A stretch of 38,368 bases of DNA from Flavobacteriaceae bacterium (GTDB lineage: Bacteria > Bacteroidota > Bacteroidia > Flavobacteriales > Flavobacteriaceae): positions 1-38,368 of the forward strand of contig JABDOZ010000010.1 in the NCBI GenBank assembly GCA_013043005.1. Direction: 5' to 3'. Of this stretch, positions 16,978 through 25,373 are shown piece after piece; positions within the stretch are counted from its first letter, which is position 1; every line of letters starts with the position of its first letter. Both the position numbers and the translations under genes were made by a program. The notes beneath the pieces are model-generated. The model was given only the letters and a program-made list of their open reading frames with translations. It searched no databases and was not told the origin of the DNA.

Positions 16978-18022
16978 CTAAATTGTTAACATTAGATCTG
17001 TATTCAGGGAAAAAAGAAGTTTCAATCTTACCTTGTTTTTTAACCAGATCATTGTACACAGTCTGATTTACGATCAAGTTCCATGTATTAAAATCTTTGA
17101 AGTCCTTAGAAAATGAGGATTTGAATCTAAATAAAGAATCCTTTGAATTGCCACCTATTCCTCCACCCAGGTTATAGAATTGCAAGCCTCTTTCTGTAGC
17201 TTCAATTCGCATCTCATCTATCAGCAATTTAGTAGGTGTTAAATGTGAAAATTCGAATCTGGTACCAGATAAATGATATTGTACTATATTGTTGGTGGTT
17301 ACAAATAAACTACCTGCTACAGTTTCACCAGATCTAATATCTATCACTAATAGAATTTCTGCATCAAATTGATCACTATTCAATAATGCAGTAAAATAAT
17401 CTTCATCAAAATAAAAATACTCATCAGCATTCAATCGTCTCATATTATTATGATAGATATCTATAAATTCTTTCAATTCCTCTTTAGATTCTAATTTTTT
17501 TACAATACAATTTCTTCTGGATTTGTTAATATATGTTCTAAGCCTTTCCTGATAATTCCTTTTTTGGATATTTAAGTTTAATTTTAAATCTATGTTTACG
17601 ACTTTCCCATGATTAATGATGTCACCATAATTTTTTAATAGGATCTTTTGGTTATCAATATAGGGATTCAGCCTCGTAAAAACTGAAATAATATTATTAT
17701 CCTCAAAGAAGAGACGCAATTTTTCAATAAAAAATGTGTTATCAAAATTCGAATTAATGTTTCGTGAGATGGGCCCTGAATATCCGTAGACTGAGGTAGC
17801 ATCAAAATAGTCTGAGTTCGCAATTTTTCGTATCAGAAAAGGCATGGCAATACAAGTATTTCCTTTTGAATATTTAAGTAAAACCGGATAGGCATCTTCA
17901 GTCTGCTCAATTATATGATATTCATAGGTATGATAGAAATCATAAACACCTATGGCGTCCAGAGTTTTACCCCATTGGTCTCCAGAAGTAATTACTTCTA
18001 TATTTATGTTGTCTAATCTCAT
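16961..18022 (-). CDS. FemAB-like / BioF2-like acyl- or aminoacyltransferase
   Basis: 353 residues made of two GNAT-like halves. The first half contains YHTYEYHIIEQ (about 30-40) and the YGYSGPISRN segment. The middle has YINKSRRNCIVKKL and the Tyr-rich YFYFDEDYF. The second half has AGSLFVTTNNIVQYHLSGT, then the conserved end LQFYNLGGGIGG with SLFRFKSSF. The NLGGG...FK pattern is typical of FemA/FemB-related and PF13480 proteins, which attach amino acids to peptidoglycan or acyl groups to surface compounds. It is distinct from the three longer paralogs, as it lacks their RLELCF motif and C-terminal domain. It overlaps the next gene by 17 nt and follows the GNAT gene by 54 nt. Confidence 0.78.
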   Translation of the reverse strand: MRLDNINIEVITSGDQWGKTLDAIGVYDFYHTYEYHIIEQTEDAYPVLLKYSKGNTCIAMPFLIRKIANSDYFDATSVYGYSGPISRNINSNFDNTFFIEKLRLFFEDNNIISVFTRLNPYIDNQKILLKNYGDIINHGKVVNIDLKLNLNIQKRNYQERLRTYINKSRRNCIVKKLESKEELKEFIDIYHNNMRRLNADEYFYFDEDYFTALLNSDQFDAEILLVIDIRSGETVAGSLFVTTNNIVQYHLSGTRFEFSHLTPTKLLIDEMRIEATERGLQFYNLGGGIGGNSKDSLFRFKSSFSKDFKDFNTWNLIVNQTVYNDLVKKQGKIETSFFPEYRSNVNNLVARAD

Positions 18023-18076
18023 AGATCCATTTCGTTTACCATTATATTTTTTTGGTAATTCATCTTTTGTTAGTAA

Positions 18077-18721
18077 TTAATTATAATCTTTAAGTTTAAA
18101 ATTCCAATGGATTTTTTTAAACAAAACAATACTTAAATATAAGGTTAGATGCTTTGAATTCAATTTCCTTTTAAATTTAATTGATGATTTATTAAAATAA
18201 TTAGTAATACTGTATTTCACATCTTTTCCCTTTTCTCTGAGTAATTGATAACTTTTATAACGCAAATACGGAGCTAAATTCTTGCCTCTGTATTCGTGAA
18301 AGGTCCACATATTTAAAAGGTAAGCCTCGTTATCCTTGAGTTTAAACAGTCTCTTATTGTATGTAAAGTCATTTAATTCAATGAATGTATAGGCTGCTAT
18401 GGTATTATTATTTTTAAGACCTACACATAACTGACCATTTTTAAAACCTTTAATTAATTCATTTCCTAATCTCTTTGGTACTTTACTGGCAATCAGACCT
18501 ACTTCTTCCTTAGTTAAATACTTGACCTTGAAATCTTCAGGATTACATATAATCGGGGGTTCATTACATGGAGTGTACTCCTCCTGAACCCAATAATAAG
18601 GGAGGACATTTATACCAATGCGCACCAATCTATTCCGAATACCTAAAAGCAGTAAACCATTATTTATGATATTCCAAAATCGTTTGGTTGCCGAAATTGT
18701 ATGACCTTGAGTTACTGCCAT
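18077..18721 (-). CDS. GNAT family acetyltransferase
   Basis: 214 residues. The second half has the GNAT acetyl-CoA binding core: YLLNMWTFHEYRGKNLAPYL (about 137-156), where the Arg-Gly-x-x-Leu/Ala turn is the pyrophosphate loop, followed by a helix and SITNYFNKSSIKFKRKLN, the usual late Asn-x-x-Ser segment. The N-terminal 60 residues are unlike standard GNATs and include a possible membrane-associated stretch (NNGLLLLGIRNRL). The gene starts 5 nt after the BKACE gene, so both are surely on one transcript. It probably acetylates or acylates an amine made or used in this pathway. Confidence 0.8.
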   Translation of the reverse strand: MAVTQGHTISATKRFWNIINNGLLLLGIRNRLVRIGINVLPYYWVQEEYTPCNEPPIICNPEDFKVKYLTKEEVGLIASKVPKRLGNELIKGFKNGQLCVGLKNNNTIAAYTFIELNDFTYNKRLFKLKDNEAYLLNMWTFHEYRGKNLAPYLRYKSYQLLREKGKDVKYSITNYFNKSSIKFKRKLNSKHLTLYLSIVLFKKIHWNFKLKDYN

Positions 18722-18726
18722 CGATT

Positions 18727-19611
18727 TTAATTAAAAACCTTAATTTTGTCTTTACGACCATAGACTCCATTTCCAGGTTCCAGTTGCATCTTTTCCCTGA
18801 ACTCAGCAGCAGACAGTAATTCTCTTCCATTGGCTTTAGCAATGGTATGAATTCGGTTTAACAGATCTTCATTGGTTGCTAACTGTGTTCGTTTGTTGTC
18901 ATACCAAATATTATCTTCCAGACCAATTCGAACACCGCCTCCAATGGCTAAAGACAACGAATTCATAGTAAGCTGTGCGTTACCAATTCCGGCAAGACTC
19001 CATAACGAATTATCAGGCAGATCATTAATCATAACGCCCGCATGAAGTAAATTGGCTTGAGCACAAGCGATATTCCCCAGTAAAAGATTAAAGTAATAAG
19101 GTGGTTCAATTAACTTTTTTTTGATGAGATATTTGGCAAAATTGATCATGCCTATATCAAAGGCTTCCAGTTCAGGAACGATACCCTTGTCCTTCATGAT
19201 GGTTGCCAGGTCACAAATCATATTAGGAGTATTGACACTAGCAATTCTATTGAAATTCAAAGAACTTAATGTTAGGCTTCCCATATCTGGTTTCAACCCA
19301 TCCTCTAACAAAAGTGGGTCAGCTCGCTGCAATAATTCTTTAAAGGTTCGTCCACTTAAGGATGCACAAATAACAAGTTGTGGTGCATATTTTCGTATAC
19401 CTTTAATGATATTAGCATATATGGATTTATCATAGGTTGGGACACTAGTTTTTGGATCTCTTGCATGCAAATGGACCATAGTAATGCCAATTTCTGATGC
19501 ACGATGAACATCTTCCACTATTTCAGATACACTCAAAGGAACATGTGATGTCATTTCCTTTGTCGGGATCATACCAGTTGGAGTAAAGTTTAAGATAAAT
19601 TTTTCAGACAT
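18727..19611 (-). CDS. Beta-keto acid cleavage enzyme (BKACE / Kce family)
   Basis: 294 residues, first gene of the six-gene operon. The family splits a beta-keto acid with acetyl-CoA into acetoacetate and a new acyl-CoA; the founding member acts on 3-keto-5-aminohexanoate in lysine fermentation. Signature residues are all present: TPTGMIPTK near the start; metal ligands His47 and His49 in HLHARD and Glu232 in GLEDN; Asp233, Arg228 (GGGVRIG) and Ser84 (CASLSGRT). Spacing matches the characterised enzyme with an offset of about two residues, so I expect activity. No lysine-fermentation partner genes are nearby; the neighbours are acyltransferases instead, so the natural substrate is probably different. 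The upstream 207 nt should hold the operon promoter, though I see no exact consensus box there. Confidence 0.9.
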   Translation of the reverse strand: MSEKFILNFTPTGMIPTKEMTSHVPLSVSEIVEDVHRASEIGITMVHLHARDPKTSVPTYDKSIYANIIKGIRKYAPQLVICASLSGRTFKELLQRADPLLLEDGLKPDMGSLTLSSLNFNRIASVNTPNMICDLATIMKDKGIVPELEAFDIGMINFAKYLIKKKLIEPPYYFNLLLGNIACAQANLLHAGVMINDLPDNSLWSLAGIGNAQLTMNSLSLAIGGGVRIGLEDNIWYDNKRTQLATNEDLLNRIHTIAKANGRELLSAAEFREKMQLEPGNGVYGRKDKIKVFN

Positions 19612-19818
19612 AAATTTAATAATTCAAGCATGGTTAGAAGTTTACAGGTGATTACTTGGGATAGCTTGCTATTAATAAATTTATTGGTACAATTTACATT
19701 ATTTTCTTTCAAAAAATAAATTTGAAGTATTTTTTTCGTTCATTGTTTAAATTACACATACCAAGTGTAATGAAGCTGTATATTTTAATATTATTATTTA
19801 CATTTGAACGGTTATTGT

Positions 19819-20313
19819 TCAATATATTTTGAGCAACTTTGTAATTAGCACTTTTGAAGCTTCCTGTATTCCCGGCGCTAAATTCTCTCCTGGGCCTGCC
19901 ACATTTAAAATTTCCGGTTTGACAGTGACCAACCAATCTGTTATGTTCCGTAGAGTATTTACTTCTTTAATTTCACATATTAAAAATGGCTTATTCAATT
20001 GAATACAAAATCGTATTGTCCATTCAGTTCCTGAATCCATTTTACAATCGCGATCTGGTACGAAGACCAAAGTTGCATCAGAATCTCTGACATTCCATTC
20101 TGTTCTTAACGAACGTGGAACACCAAGAGCAATATTACTGCATTCATTTGGTGTTTCTTTTATTGGTAAATCATCTGGTATTCTTCCATCTTCAGCCTCG
20201 CGATCGGGAGGACACCAGCCTCCTACATTCATACCTAATTCAATCGCAGCCTCCAATGCGCCTCTGTCTACTCCAGTCTGACCTCCTGAAATTATTTTTT
20301 TTATCTTAAACAT
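19819..20313 (-). CDS. Circularly permuted YpsA-like protein (SLOG superfamily; 'putative molybdenum carrier')
   Basis: 164 residues. The start has IISGGQTGVDRGALEAAIE (about 8-26), the glycine-rich nucleotide-binding loop of the SLOG fold, followed by GGWCPPDREAEDGRIP. A DATLVFVPD strand and a LNVAGPGENLAPGI end complete the pattern of PF12694, called a molybdenum carrier in older annotation and recognised later as a circularly permuted YpsA. SLOG domains bind or cleave nucleotides and nucleotide-derived ligands, and several act as sensors in conflict systems; this one is uncharacterised. It starts 17 nt after the stop of the RND exporter gene on the same strand, so the two are probably co-transcribed. 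Confidence 0.86.
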   Translation of the reverse strand: MFKIKKIISGGQTGVDRGALEAAIELGMNVGGWCPPDREAEDGRIPDDLPIKETPNECSNIALGVPRSLRTEWNVRDSDATLVFVPDRDCKMDSGTEWTIRFCIQLNKPFLICEIKEVNTLRNITDWLVTVKPEILNVAGPGENLAPGIQEASKVLITKLLKIY

Positions 20314-20330
20314 GACCCAAAATGAATAAT

Positions 20331-22574
20331 TTAAAGAAACTTTCTAAACCATTTTTTGACAATGACAGGGGCTAAAATAAGGTCTACGGCTAAAGTGATC
20401 AAGACTATTATACCTACTAGTAAACCAAGGATGAAAATCTCTAAAGATCCTGAACTCATTAAAATGAAGAAACCACCAATCAGAATTATACTGGTTGCTA
20501 AAATAGCTTTACCACATTCCAGCACAGCAATTCTAATGGATTCTTCAACTGAATTACCTTTTCGTCTTTCCCATTGAAATTTACTCAACAAGTGAATGGT
20601 ATCATCTACTGCAATTACAAATCCTACAGTAAAAATAAGTGAAATTTCAGCCCTGAGGTCTATACCTAAAAAACCCATTATTCCTGCCGTTATCATAAGT
20701 GGAATTAAATTAAGAAAGACCGCTAAAACCGCTAATGCCATATTTTTGAATACCAATCCTAAGGTTAAGGAAACCACCAGAATAGCAATGAATAATCCAA
20801 TAAACGTATTTTGAATACTTTTTTTCTGTGATATATCAATGAGCAGATCAATACCAGAAAGCCTGGCTGTGATGGGTTTATCTTGTATTATCTTATTAAC
20901 TTCATCAAGAATACTTTTATTTATCGCTTCAATTTTGTGCCTGCCATAATCTGGCATTTGTGCTGTAAATTTGAAGCGGGACTTTTCTTTATTCCTCAAA
21001 TAGTCTTTGGTTAGGAATTGTGATAACTCTTTTTCATATTTCTTGACGGTTTTTTTATCTGATGGCAGGGGTTTTTCCATGAAAGTACCTGGGTAATAAG
21101 CTTGATGAATGGTCTGATAATAGTTTACCGGGGATTTCACAAAATTCAAATTTGGATTGGCTTTAAGAAAATTATGAATAGTGTATACCGTTTTCAATAG
21201 TTCAGGTTCATTCAATGCCTGATCGCTCTGAGATGATAGGATCAATTCAAAAGTCCTGGAACCTCCAAAATTATTTTCAAAGAATTCATAACTTTTATAG
21301 AGGTCTGTTTTCTTGTTAATTGAGTAATGACTACTATTTGTATCGATCAAAGTAATTCCATAACTACTGACTAATAGTAGCAAGGCAAATAGAATAATTA
21401 TTGAATTCCGATATTTAAAAAGTCTGTCTAACAGTATAAAAATCTTTTCAGACAACCTGTTAAAGGGCTTGCCAATGGTAAATAAATTTCCTGTTTTTAG
21501 GCCAATAAAAAAGATAGGCAAGAATACGAGAGTTAGTAAAAATGTCAAGAGAACCAAAATAGCCGATTCTACACCAAAGTTTCTCATAGCCTGCATTGGT
21601 GAAAGGTATAACACCAAAAACCCAACAGCGGTAGTAAAGGATGTTATCAATGTGGTCCAGCCGATTTCTTTAAGAGTGTTAACAGTAGCCTCCTTAGAAG
21701 ACAATCCTTTTTTAAATTCCGTATCATATTTTATACATAGATGGATAACGTCAGAGACGGCTACTATTAATATGATTGTAGGAAAAAGATTGGACATCGT
21801 GCTAATCGATTTCCCAAAAAGCACCATGCCACCCAGAAATAAAATGATTACAATAAGGACCAATAGAACGGGGAACAGCAAAGCAATGGGTTTTTTAAAG
21901 ATAAATATCAGGCTTAGACATAAAAAAATAAATATCCAAAAACTAAAAGTTAGAATTTCTTTTATCAATATATTCTTAAAGGAAACGTCAATCACTTCTC
22001 TTCCCCATAAGAATGTTTCAAGGTCATTAAACTCAGTTCTCAAGTTATTGATGTCTGATATCAATATGTCCGATTGTTTGGCATCAAGATTCTCCTCAAA
22101 TTCTATCCAAAGGAAAAGGGTATTACCATCAGCATTAATAAAGTTTTTGGGAAGTTCATCGTTGAAGATCTTTTTTTTATTGAAGGACAACTTTTCTGAG
22201 TTCTCAAATCTTAAATAGTTGACTCCAATTATACCTAACATACTTTTAACCGGAAAGGATAAATTGAGCAGGCTGTTTACCTTTTTGACATTGTTAATAT
22301 TTTTCAAACTATCCGTTATCTGTTCAATGGATTTAAGATAATTAATATTAAAAACTGAGTCAGGACTTTTAACACTTAACAAGATTATATTTTCCTGACT
22401 GGAAAATTCTGATTTCAAATTCTCATAAAAAGCATAATCTGCGTCTTCTTCGTGGAAGAACTGAGATATGTCAGCATCAACCTGAATAAAAGGTGCTTTT
22501 AAACCAGCGATAATTAAAATTAATGTCAAAAGAATTAAGTAGAAATACCTGTATTTTATAAGAGCATTGATCAT
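20331..22574 (-). CDS. MMPL/RND superfamily exporter
   Basis: 747 residues with the two-fold RND layout. Membrane helix 1 is at about 11-28, followed by a first periplasmic domain to about 205. A cluster of five helices spans about 208-360 and helix 7 lies at about 390-412. A second periplasmic domain runs to about 585 and a second helix cluster covers about 590-745. The paired segments with acidic residues in helix 4 and 10 positions (IVAVSDVIHL and IAVDDTIHLLSKF) are the proton-relay motif of the MMPL/patched group (COG1033). Substrates in this group are often lipids, pigments or hopanoids. No membrane-fusion protein or outer-membrane partner gene is adjacent. The cpYpsA gene follows by 17 nt, and a GPH symporter gene diverges upstream. 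Confidence 0.9.
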   Translation of the reverse strand: MINALIKYRYFYLILLTLILIIAGLKAPFIQVDADISQFFHEEDADYAFYENLKSEFSSQENIILLSVKSPDSVFNINYLKSIEQITDSLKNINNVKKVNSLLNLSFPVKSMLGIIGVNYLRFENSEKLSFNKKKIFNDELPKNFINADGNTLFLWIEFEENLDAKQSDILISDINNLRTEFNDLETFLWGREVIDVSFKNILIKEILTFSFWIFIFLCLSLIFIFKKPIALLFPVLLVLIVIILFLGGMVLFGKSISTMSNLFPTIILIVAVSDVIHLCIKYDTEFKKGLSSKEATVNTLKEIGWTTLITSFTTAVGFLVLYLSPMQAMRNFGVESAILVLLTFLLTLVFLPIFFIGLKTGNLFTIGKPFNRLSEKIFILLDRLFKYRNSIIILFALLLLVSSYGITLIDTNSSHYSINKKTDLYKSYEFFENNFGGSRTFELILSSQSDQALNEPELLKTVYTIHNFLKANPNLNFVKSPVNYYQTIHQAYYPGTFMEKPLPSDKKTVKKYEKELSQFLTKDYLRNKEKSRFKFTAQMPDYGRHKIEAINKSILDEVNKIIQDKPITARLSGIDLLIDISQKKSIQNTFIGLFIAILVVSLTLGLVFKNMALAVLAVFLNLIPLMITAGIMGFLGIDLRAEISLIFTVGFVIAVDDTIHLLSKFQWERRKGNSVEESIRIAVLECGKAILATSIILIGGFFILMSSGSLEIFILGLLVGIIVLITLAVDLILAPVIVKKWFRKFL

Positions 22575-22648
22575 TAATGGCTGGTTCTCCTGATTAAAAA
22601 TTACAAGATAGGAAGGATTGAGTTAAACTAACCACAACTTGCAATTTT

Positions 22649-22662
22649 TTGGTATGTACCAA
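22649..22662. promoter_or_regulatory. Palindrome in a divergent promoter region, candidate operator
   Basis: TTGGTA-TG-TACCAA is a perfect 6+6 inverted repeat centred between the divergent RND exporter (start 22574) and GPH symporter (start 22772). Its position fits a repressor site, and GPH symporters are often sugar-regulated. No regulator gene is adjacent, so the call rests on symmetry and position only. Confidence 0.35.
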
Positions 22663-22771
22663 CCAATAAAATTTCTTGCTATTCATTGCACAATTACTAT
22701 CTTAGTTTTTTCAAAATTGTGTCAAGAATCATCTAGCAGATAACCAATCTAATTAAAAAGCATATACAATC

Positions 22772-24124
22772 ATGAATAAAATAGCTACTAAATTATCGCT
22801 CAAGGAAAAATTAGGATATGGAGTAGGAGATACGGCTTCTCATTTCGTTTGGGATATGGTAGGATTCTGGATCTTGATTTTTTATACTGACACATTCGGT
22901 ATTTCTGCGGCAGCGGCAGGAACCATAATGCTGATAGCCAGATTCTGGGATATGATAAGCGACCCGATCATGGGTGTAATTGCCGACCGTACCAATACAA
23001 GATGGGGAAAATTCAGACCTTATATATTATGGATGGCATTGCCTTATGCCGTTTTAGCGGTTATGACCTTTTCCACACCAGACCTTGGTTCTTCGGGAAA
23101 AGTGATCTATGCCGGAACAACTTATTTGTTGCTTATGACCGTATTTACGGCTATTAACTTACCGTATTCATCATTAGGTGCTGTTATGACTGCAGACTCT
23201 TATGAACGTACTGAACTGAATTCTTATCGATTTGTATTTGCTTTTATAGGTCAGCTGATCGTATCCGGTACTGCTTTGACATTGGCACGCTATTTTGGAA
23301 AAGGTGATGATGCAGCAGGTTACCAGATAACGATCATTCTCTTTTCAATAATTAGTTTCGCATTGTTCATGGTTACCTTCTCGACAACCAAAGAACGTGT
23401 TGAACCGCCTAAAGAGCAAAAGGAATCCTTGAAGGAGGATTTCAGAAATCTTTTAAAGAACAAACCATGGCTCATCCTATTCTTTGTTGGTGTTATTTCT
23501 TTTGTCATGTTTGCCCTTCAAAACTTATCAATTGCCTATTATTTTAAATATTACATAGGTAATGAAGAAAATGTGCAATTGTTTAATGTAATAGGAACGA
23601 TTGCCTTGATAATTACAATTCCGTTTTCTAAATCCCTGTCAAAGCGCTTTGGAAAACGAAACGTATTTCTCGCGAGTTCTTTGATCTCCGGACTGTTCTT
23701 TATGCTTCTATATATTCCTGGAGAGAAGAGCCTTTTCGCTATCTACACACTTAATATTTTCGCAAAAATGGCCTATGCGCCTGCAGTTCCTCTGTTGTGG
23801 ACTATGTTGGCAGAAGCTGCAGACTATTCGGAATGGAAAACAGGTAGAAGATCTACAGGTCTCGTTTTTTCTGCAGCCACCTTTGCGCAAAAGGCTGGTT
23901 GGGGTATAGGGGGAGCATTAGCTGGATGGTTGCTCGCTATTTTTGAATTCACACCTAACGTGGAGCAAACAGAAACAGCGATAACCGGAATTAAGCTTAT
24001 GATATCAGTTGTTCCTGGCCTATTGTATATGACGTGTGCAATTTTCCTGTTTTACTACCCCATAAATAAAAAAATGGCGAAACAAATGCAGGACGAACTG
24101 GAAGAACGAAAAAGTATATCTTAA
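22772..24124 (+). CDS. GPH-family glycoside/pentoside/hexuronide:cation symporter (MFS)
   Basis: 450 residues with about twelve membrane helices. The N-terminus has the family hallmark YGVGDTASHFVWDMVGFW with FYTDTFG, the cation- and sugar-site region in MelB-like carriers, followed by ARFWDMISDPIMGVIADRT and the R-x-GK-x-RPY motif between helices 2 and 3. The central loop (about 210-225) is charged, and the second half has RFGKRN and the conserved EAADYSEWKTGRR segment. It moves a sugar or glycoside with Na+ or H+ through the inner membrane. No glycoside hydrolase or SusCD pair adjoins it here, so the substrate is open. The gene stands alone, divergent from the RND gene. Confidence 0.9.
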   Translation: MNKIATKLSLKEKLGYGVGDTASHFVWDMVGFWILIFYTDTFGISAAAAGTIMLIARFWDMISDPIMGVIADRTNTRWGKFRPYILWMALPYAVLAVMTFSTPDLGSSGKVIYAGTTYLLLMTVFTAINLPYSSLGAVMTADSYERTELNSYRFVFAFIGQLIVSGTALTLARYFGKGDDAAGYQITIILFSIISFALFMVTFSTTKERVEPPKEQKESLKEDFRNLLKNKPWLILFFVGVISFVMFALQNLSIAYYFKYYIGNEENVQLFNVIGTIALIITIPFSKSLSKRFGKRNVFLASSLISGLFFMLLYIPGEKSLFAIYTLNIFAKMAYAPAVPLLWTMLAEAADYSEWKTGRRSTGLVFSAATFAQKAGWGIGGALAGWLLAIFEFTPNVEQTETAITGIKLMISVVPGLLYMTCAIFLFYYPINKKMAKQMQDELEERKSIS

Positions 24125-24622
24125 TAATTGAAGACAAGATTTAGAAAATTCGATCCGAGTAAGGGATGCCTCGTATTAATAGCTGTTGATTAACTTTCGT
24201 CCATATTTTTTTGCTATTCATAGAGTTTTTTGTGATAACCCATAGGTTTAAGCGATATTGTATATGCTATTAATCACAAACATTGGATTTTATAATTCAT
24301 TCATCTTCCCTTATCTTCAAAAGTGATTTTATAGTAGTTTAAATTAATTAGTAACAATTAAATTACGTGATCATGAGATCCCTCAACATTGCAAAAAAAT
24401 CGATAGTTGTGCTATTGCTTTCTATTGTATTAACCTTATTTGTTTTATTGACCTATAACGTCATCTATAATTTATAGAATTCAGATAAGAACTAAATTAT
24501 CAGTTTTCTAGGATTGGTCGTAATGATCCTAGTTATGAATTGACAATCTAATCCAAATTTCCATAGTGTCTATTTTCTCATAAATATTTTCTACTTTTAA
24601 TGCTAAAGCAGAACATATTTTT
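24125..24622. other. Intergenic stretch with one possible small gene
   Basis: 498 nt between the GPH symporter and the 131-aa protein. I see no T-run terminator directly after the symporter and no RNA family. The only candidate content is the 34-codon hydrophobic frame at 24373-24477, listed separately. Confidence 0.4.
24373..24477 (+). CDS. Possible 34-residue single-helix membrane peptide
   Basis: ATG at 24373 and TAG at 24475-24477 enclose a peptide with a basic, polar start (MRSLNIAKKS) and one uninterrupted hydrophobic helix (about residues 11-28), ending in TYNVIYNL. The Lys-Lys just before the helix follows the positive-inside rule, which favours a real small membrane protein over chance. 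No neighbour suggests a role, and no promoter was recognised. Confidence 0.4.
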   Translation: MRSLNIAKKSIVVLLLSIVLTLFVLLTYNVIYNL

Positions 24623-25018
24623 ATGACTGATTTAGGAACTATTTTCTCTGGTATTAGAACAGCTATTTCAGTAACAGATAAAGTTTTACCCAAAAAAGGT
24701 ACCAGGATAAATGATAAAGTTAAAGCTGTATCTGCAATGCAGCGTGCCATCAACACAACAGAGGCCTATTTAACCAGGTCCAAGAATCACTACATCCCTA
24801 ATGAACAGCTATCTAACTTATGGTTAGATGCATTCACAGCTATGATTAAGATTGACAAGCAGTTAGCTTTAAGTTTAAGACAGAAAAGTAAGTTTTGGTC
24901 AAACCCTCAGAAATGGATAAAAGAAGATGGAGCTATGGAATTAATTCCAGATCTGAACGGATTAAATGAAAAATGCGAAATGATACTTCTTGAATTACAG
25001 AAACGTAAGAAACTCTGA
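24623..25018 (+). CDS. Uncharacterised soluble helical protein, 131 aa
   Basis: No membrane segment or signal peptide. The sequence is mostly amphipathic helix: about 25-52, then LWLDAFTAMIKIDKQLALSL at 67-86 and a C-terminal helix ending in QKRKKL. A polar, Pro/Trp-containing turn lies between the last two (KFWSNPQKWIKED). The pattern suggests a small helical bundle or protein-interaction module. I do not recognise the family. It is a single gene lying upstream of and convergent with tRNA-Met. Confidence 0.65.
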   Translation: MTDLGTIFSGIRTAISVTDKVLPKKGTRINDKVKAVSAMQRAINTTEAYLTRSKNHYIPNEQLSNLWLDAFTAMIKIDKQLALSLRQKSKFWSNPQKWIKEDGAMELIPDLNGLNEKCEMILLELQKRKKL

Positions 25019-25130
25019 AAAGGCATTTCTTGCTAATCATAAATTCTGACTGTAGTTGGCAGTACTGCACCATAAATTTATGGCATGTATTCTTTAATTA
25101 ACAAATGAGATATTAAATGAAAGATTATAA

Positions 25131-25166
25131 CAAAAACAAAAAACCCAACGCACCAGTGTTGAGTTT
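25131..25166 (-). terminator. Rho-independent terminator of tRNA-Met
   Basis: On the minus strand: AAACTCAACAC, loop TGGT, GCGTTGGGTTT (one mismatch, one wobble), then a T-rich tail. It begins 9 nt after the tRNA 3' end. Confidence 0.85.
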
Positions 25167-25175
25167 TTGCTAATG

Positions 25176-25249
25176 TAGCGAGAACGAGAATTGAACTCGT
25201 GACCTCCGGGTTATGAATCCGACGCTCTAACCAACTGAGCTACCTCGCC
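25176..25249 (-). tRNA. tRNA-Met (anticodon CAT)
   Basis: A 74-nt cloverleaf read on the minus strand: acceptor GGCGAGG / TCTCGCT (G-T at both ends), D arm GCTCAGTTGGTTAGAGC, anticodon loop TTCATAA, T arm ACGAG-TTCAATT-CTCGT, discriminator A. CCA is not encoded. The A31-C39 pair in the anticodon stem is not Watson-Crick. The anticodon CAT could also mark a lysidine-modified tRNA-Ile2, but the D-arm and overall sequence look like elongator tRNA-Met. It has its own promoter and terminator. Confidence 0.93.
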
Positions 25250-25264
25250 ATTTATTGATGGCTG

Positions 25265-25295
25265 CAAATATAAAAACAAAAAATAGCAGTGCAAA
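25265..25295 (-). promoter_or_regulatory. Promoter of tRNA-Met
   Basis: On the minus strand TTTG (25292-25295), 19 nt spacer, TATATTTG (25265-25272). This is a full match to the Bacteroidota consensus TTTG-N19-TAnnTTTG, ending 15 nt before the mature tRNA 5' end. Confidence 0.85.
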
Positions 25296-25373
25296 CTTAA
25301 GTACTCAAATTATTTTCCACTTTTTTTTATTATATCTAAATATTGTATATATTGAGCATCTTAATACCAATTC

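Noticed and set aside
19612-19818. Exact promoter for the BKACE operon
   Set aside because: Only near matches (for example TATTTTTTG with an extra T) are present; I could not place a promoter with confidence.
21469-22218. 249-codon plus-strand open frame
   Set aside because: It lies wholly inside the RND exporter gene on the other strand; its product is Lys/Ile/Asn-rich and has no domain. It is a shadow frame.
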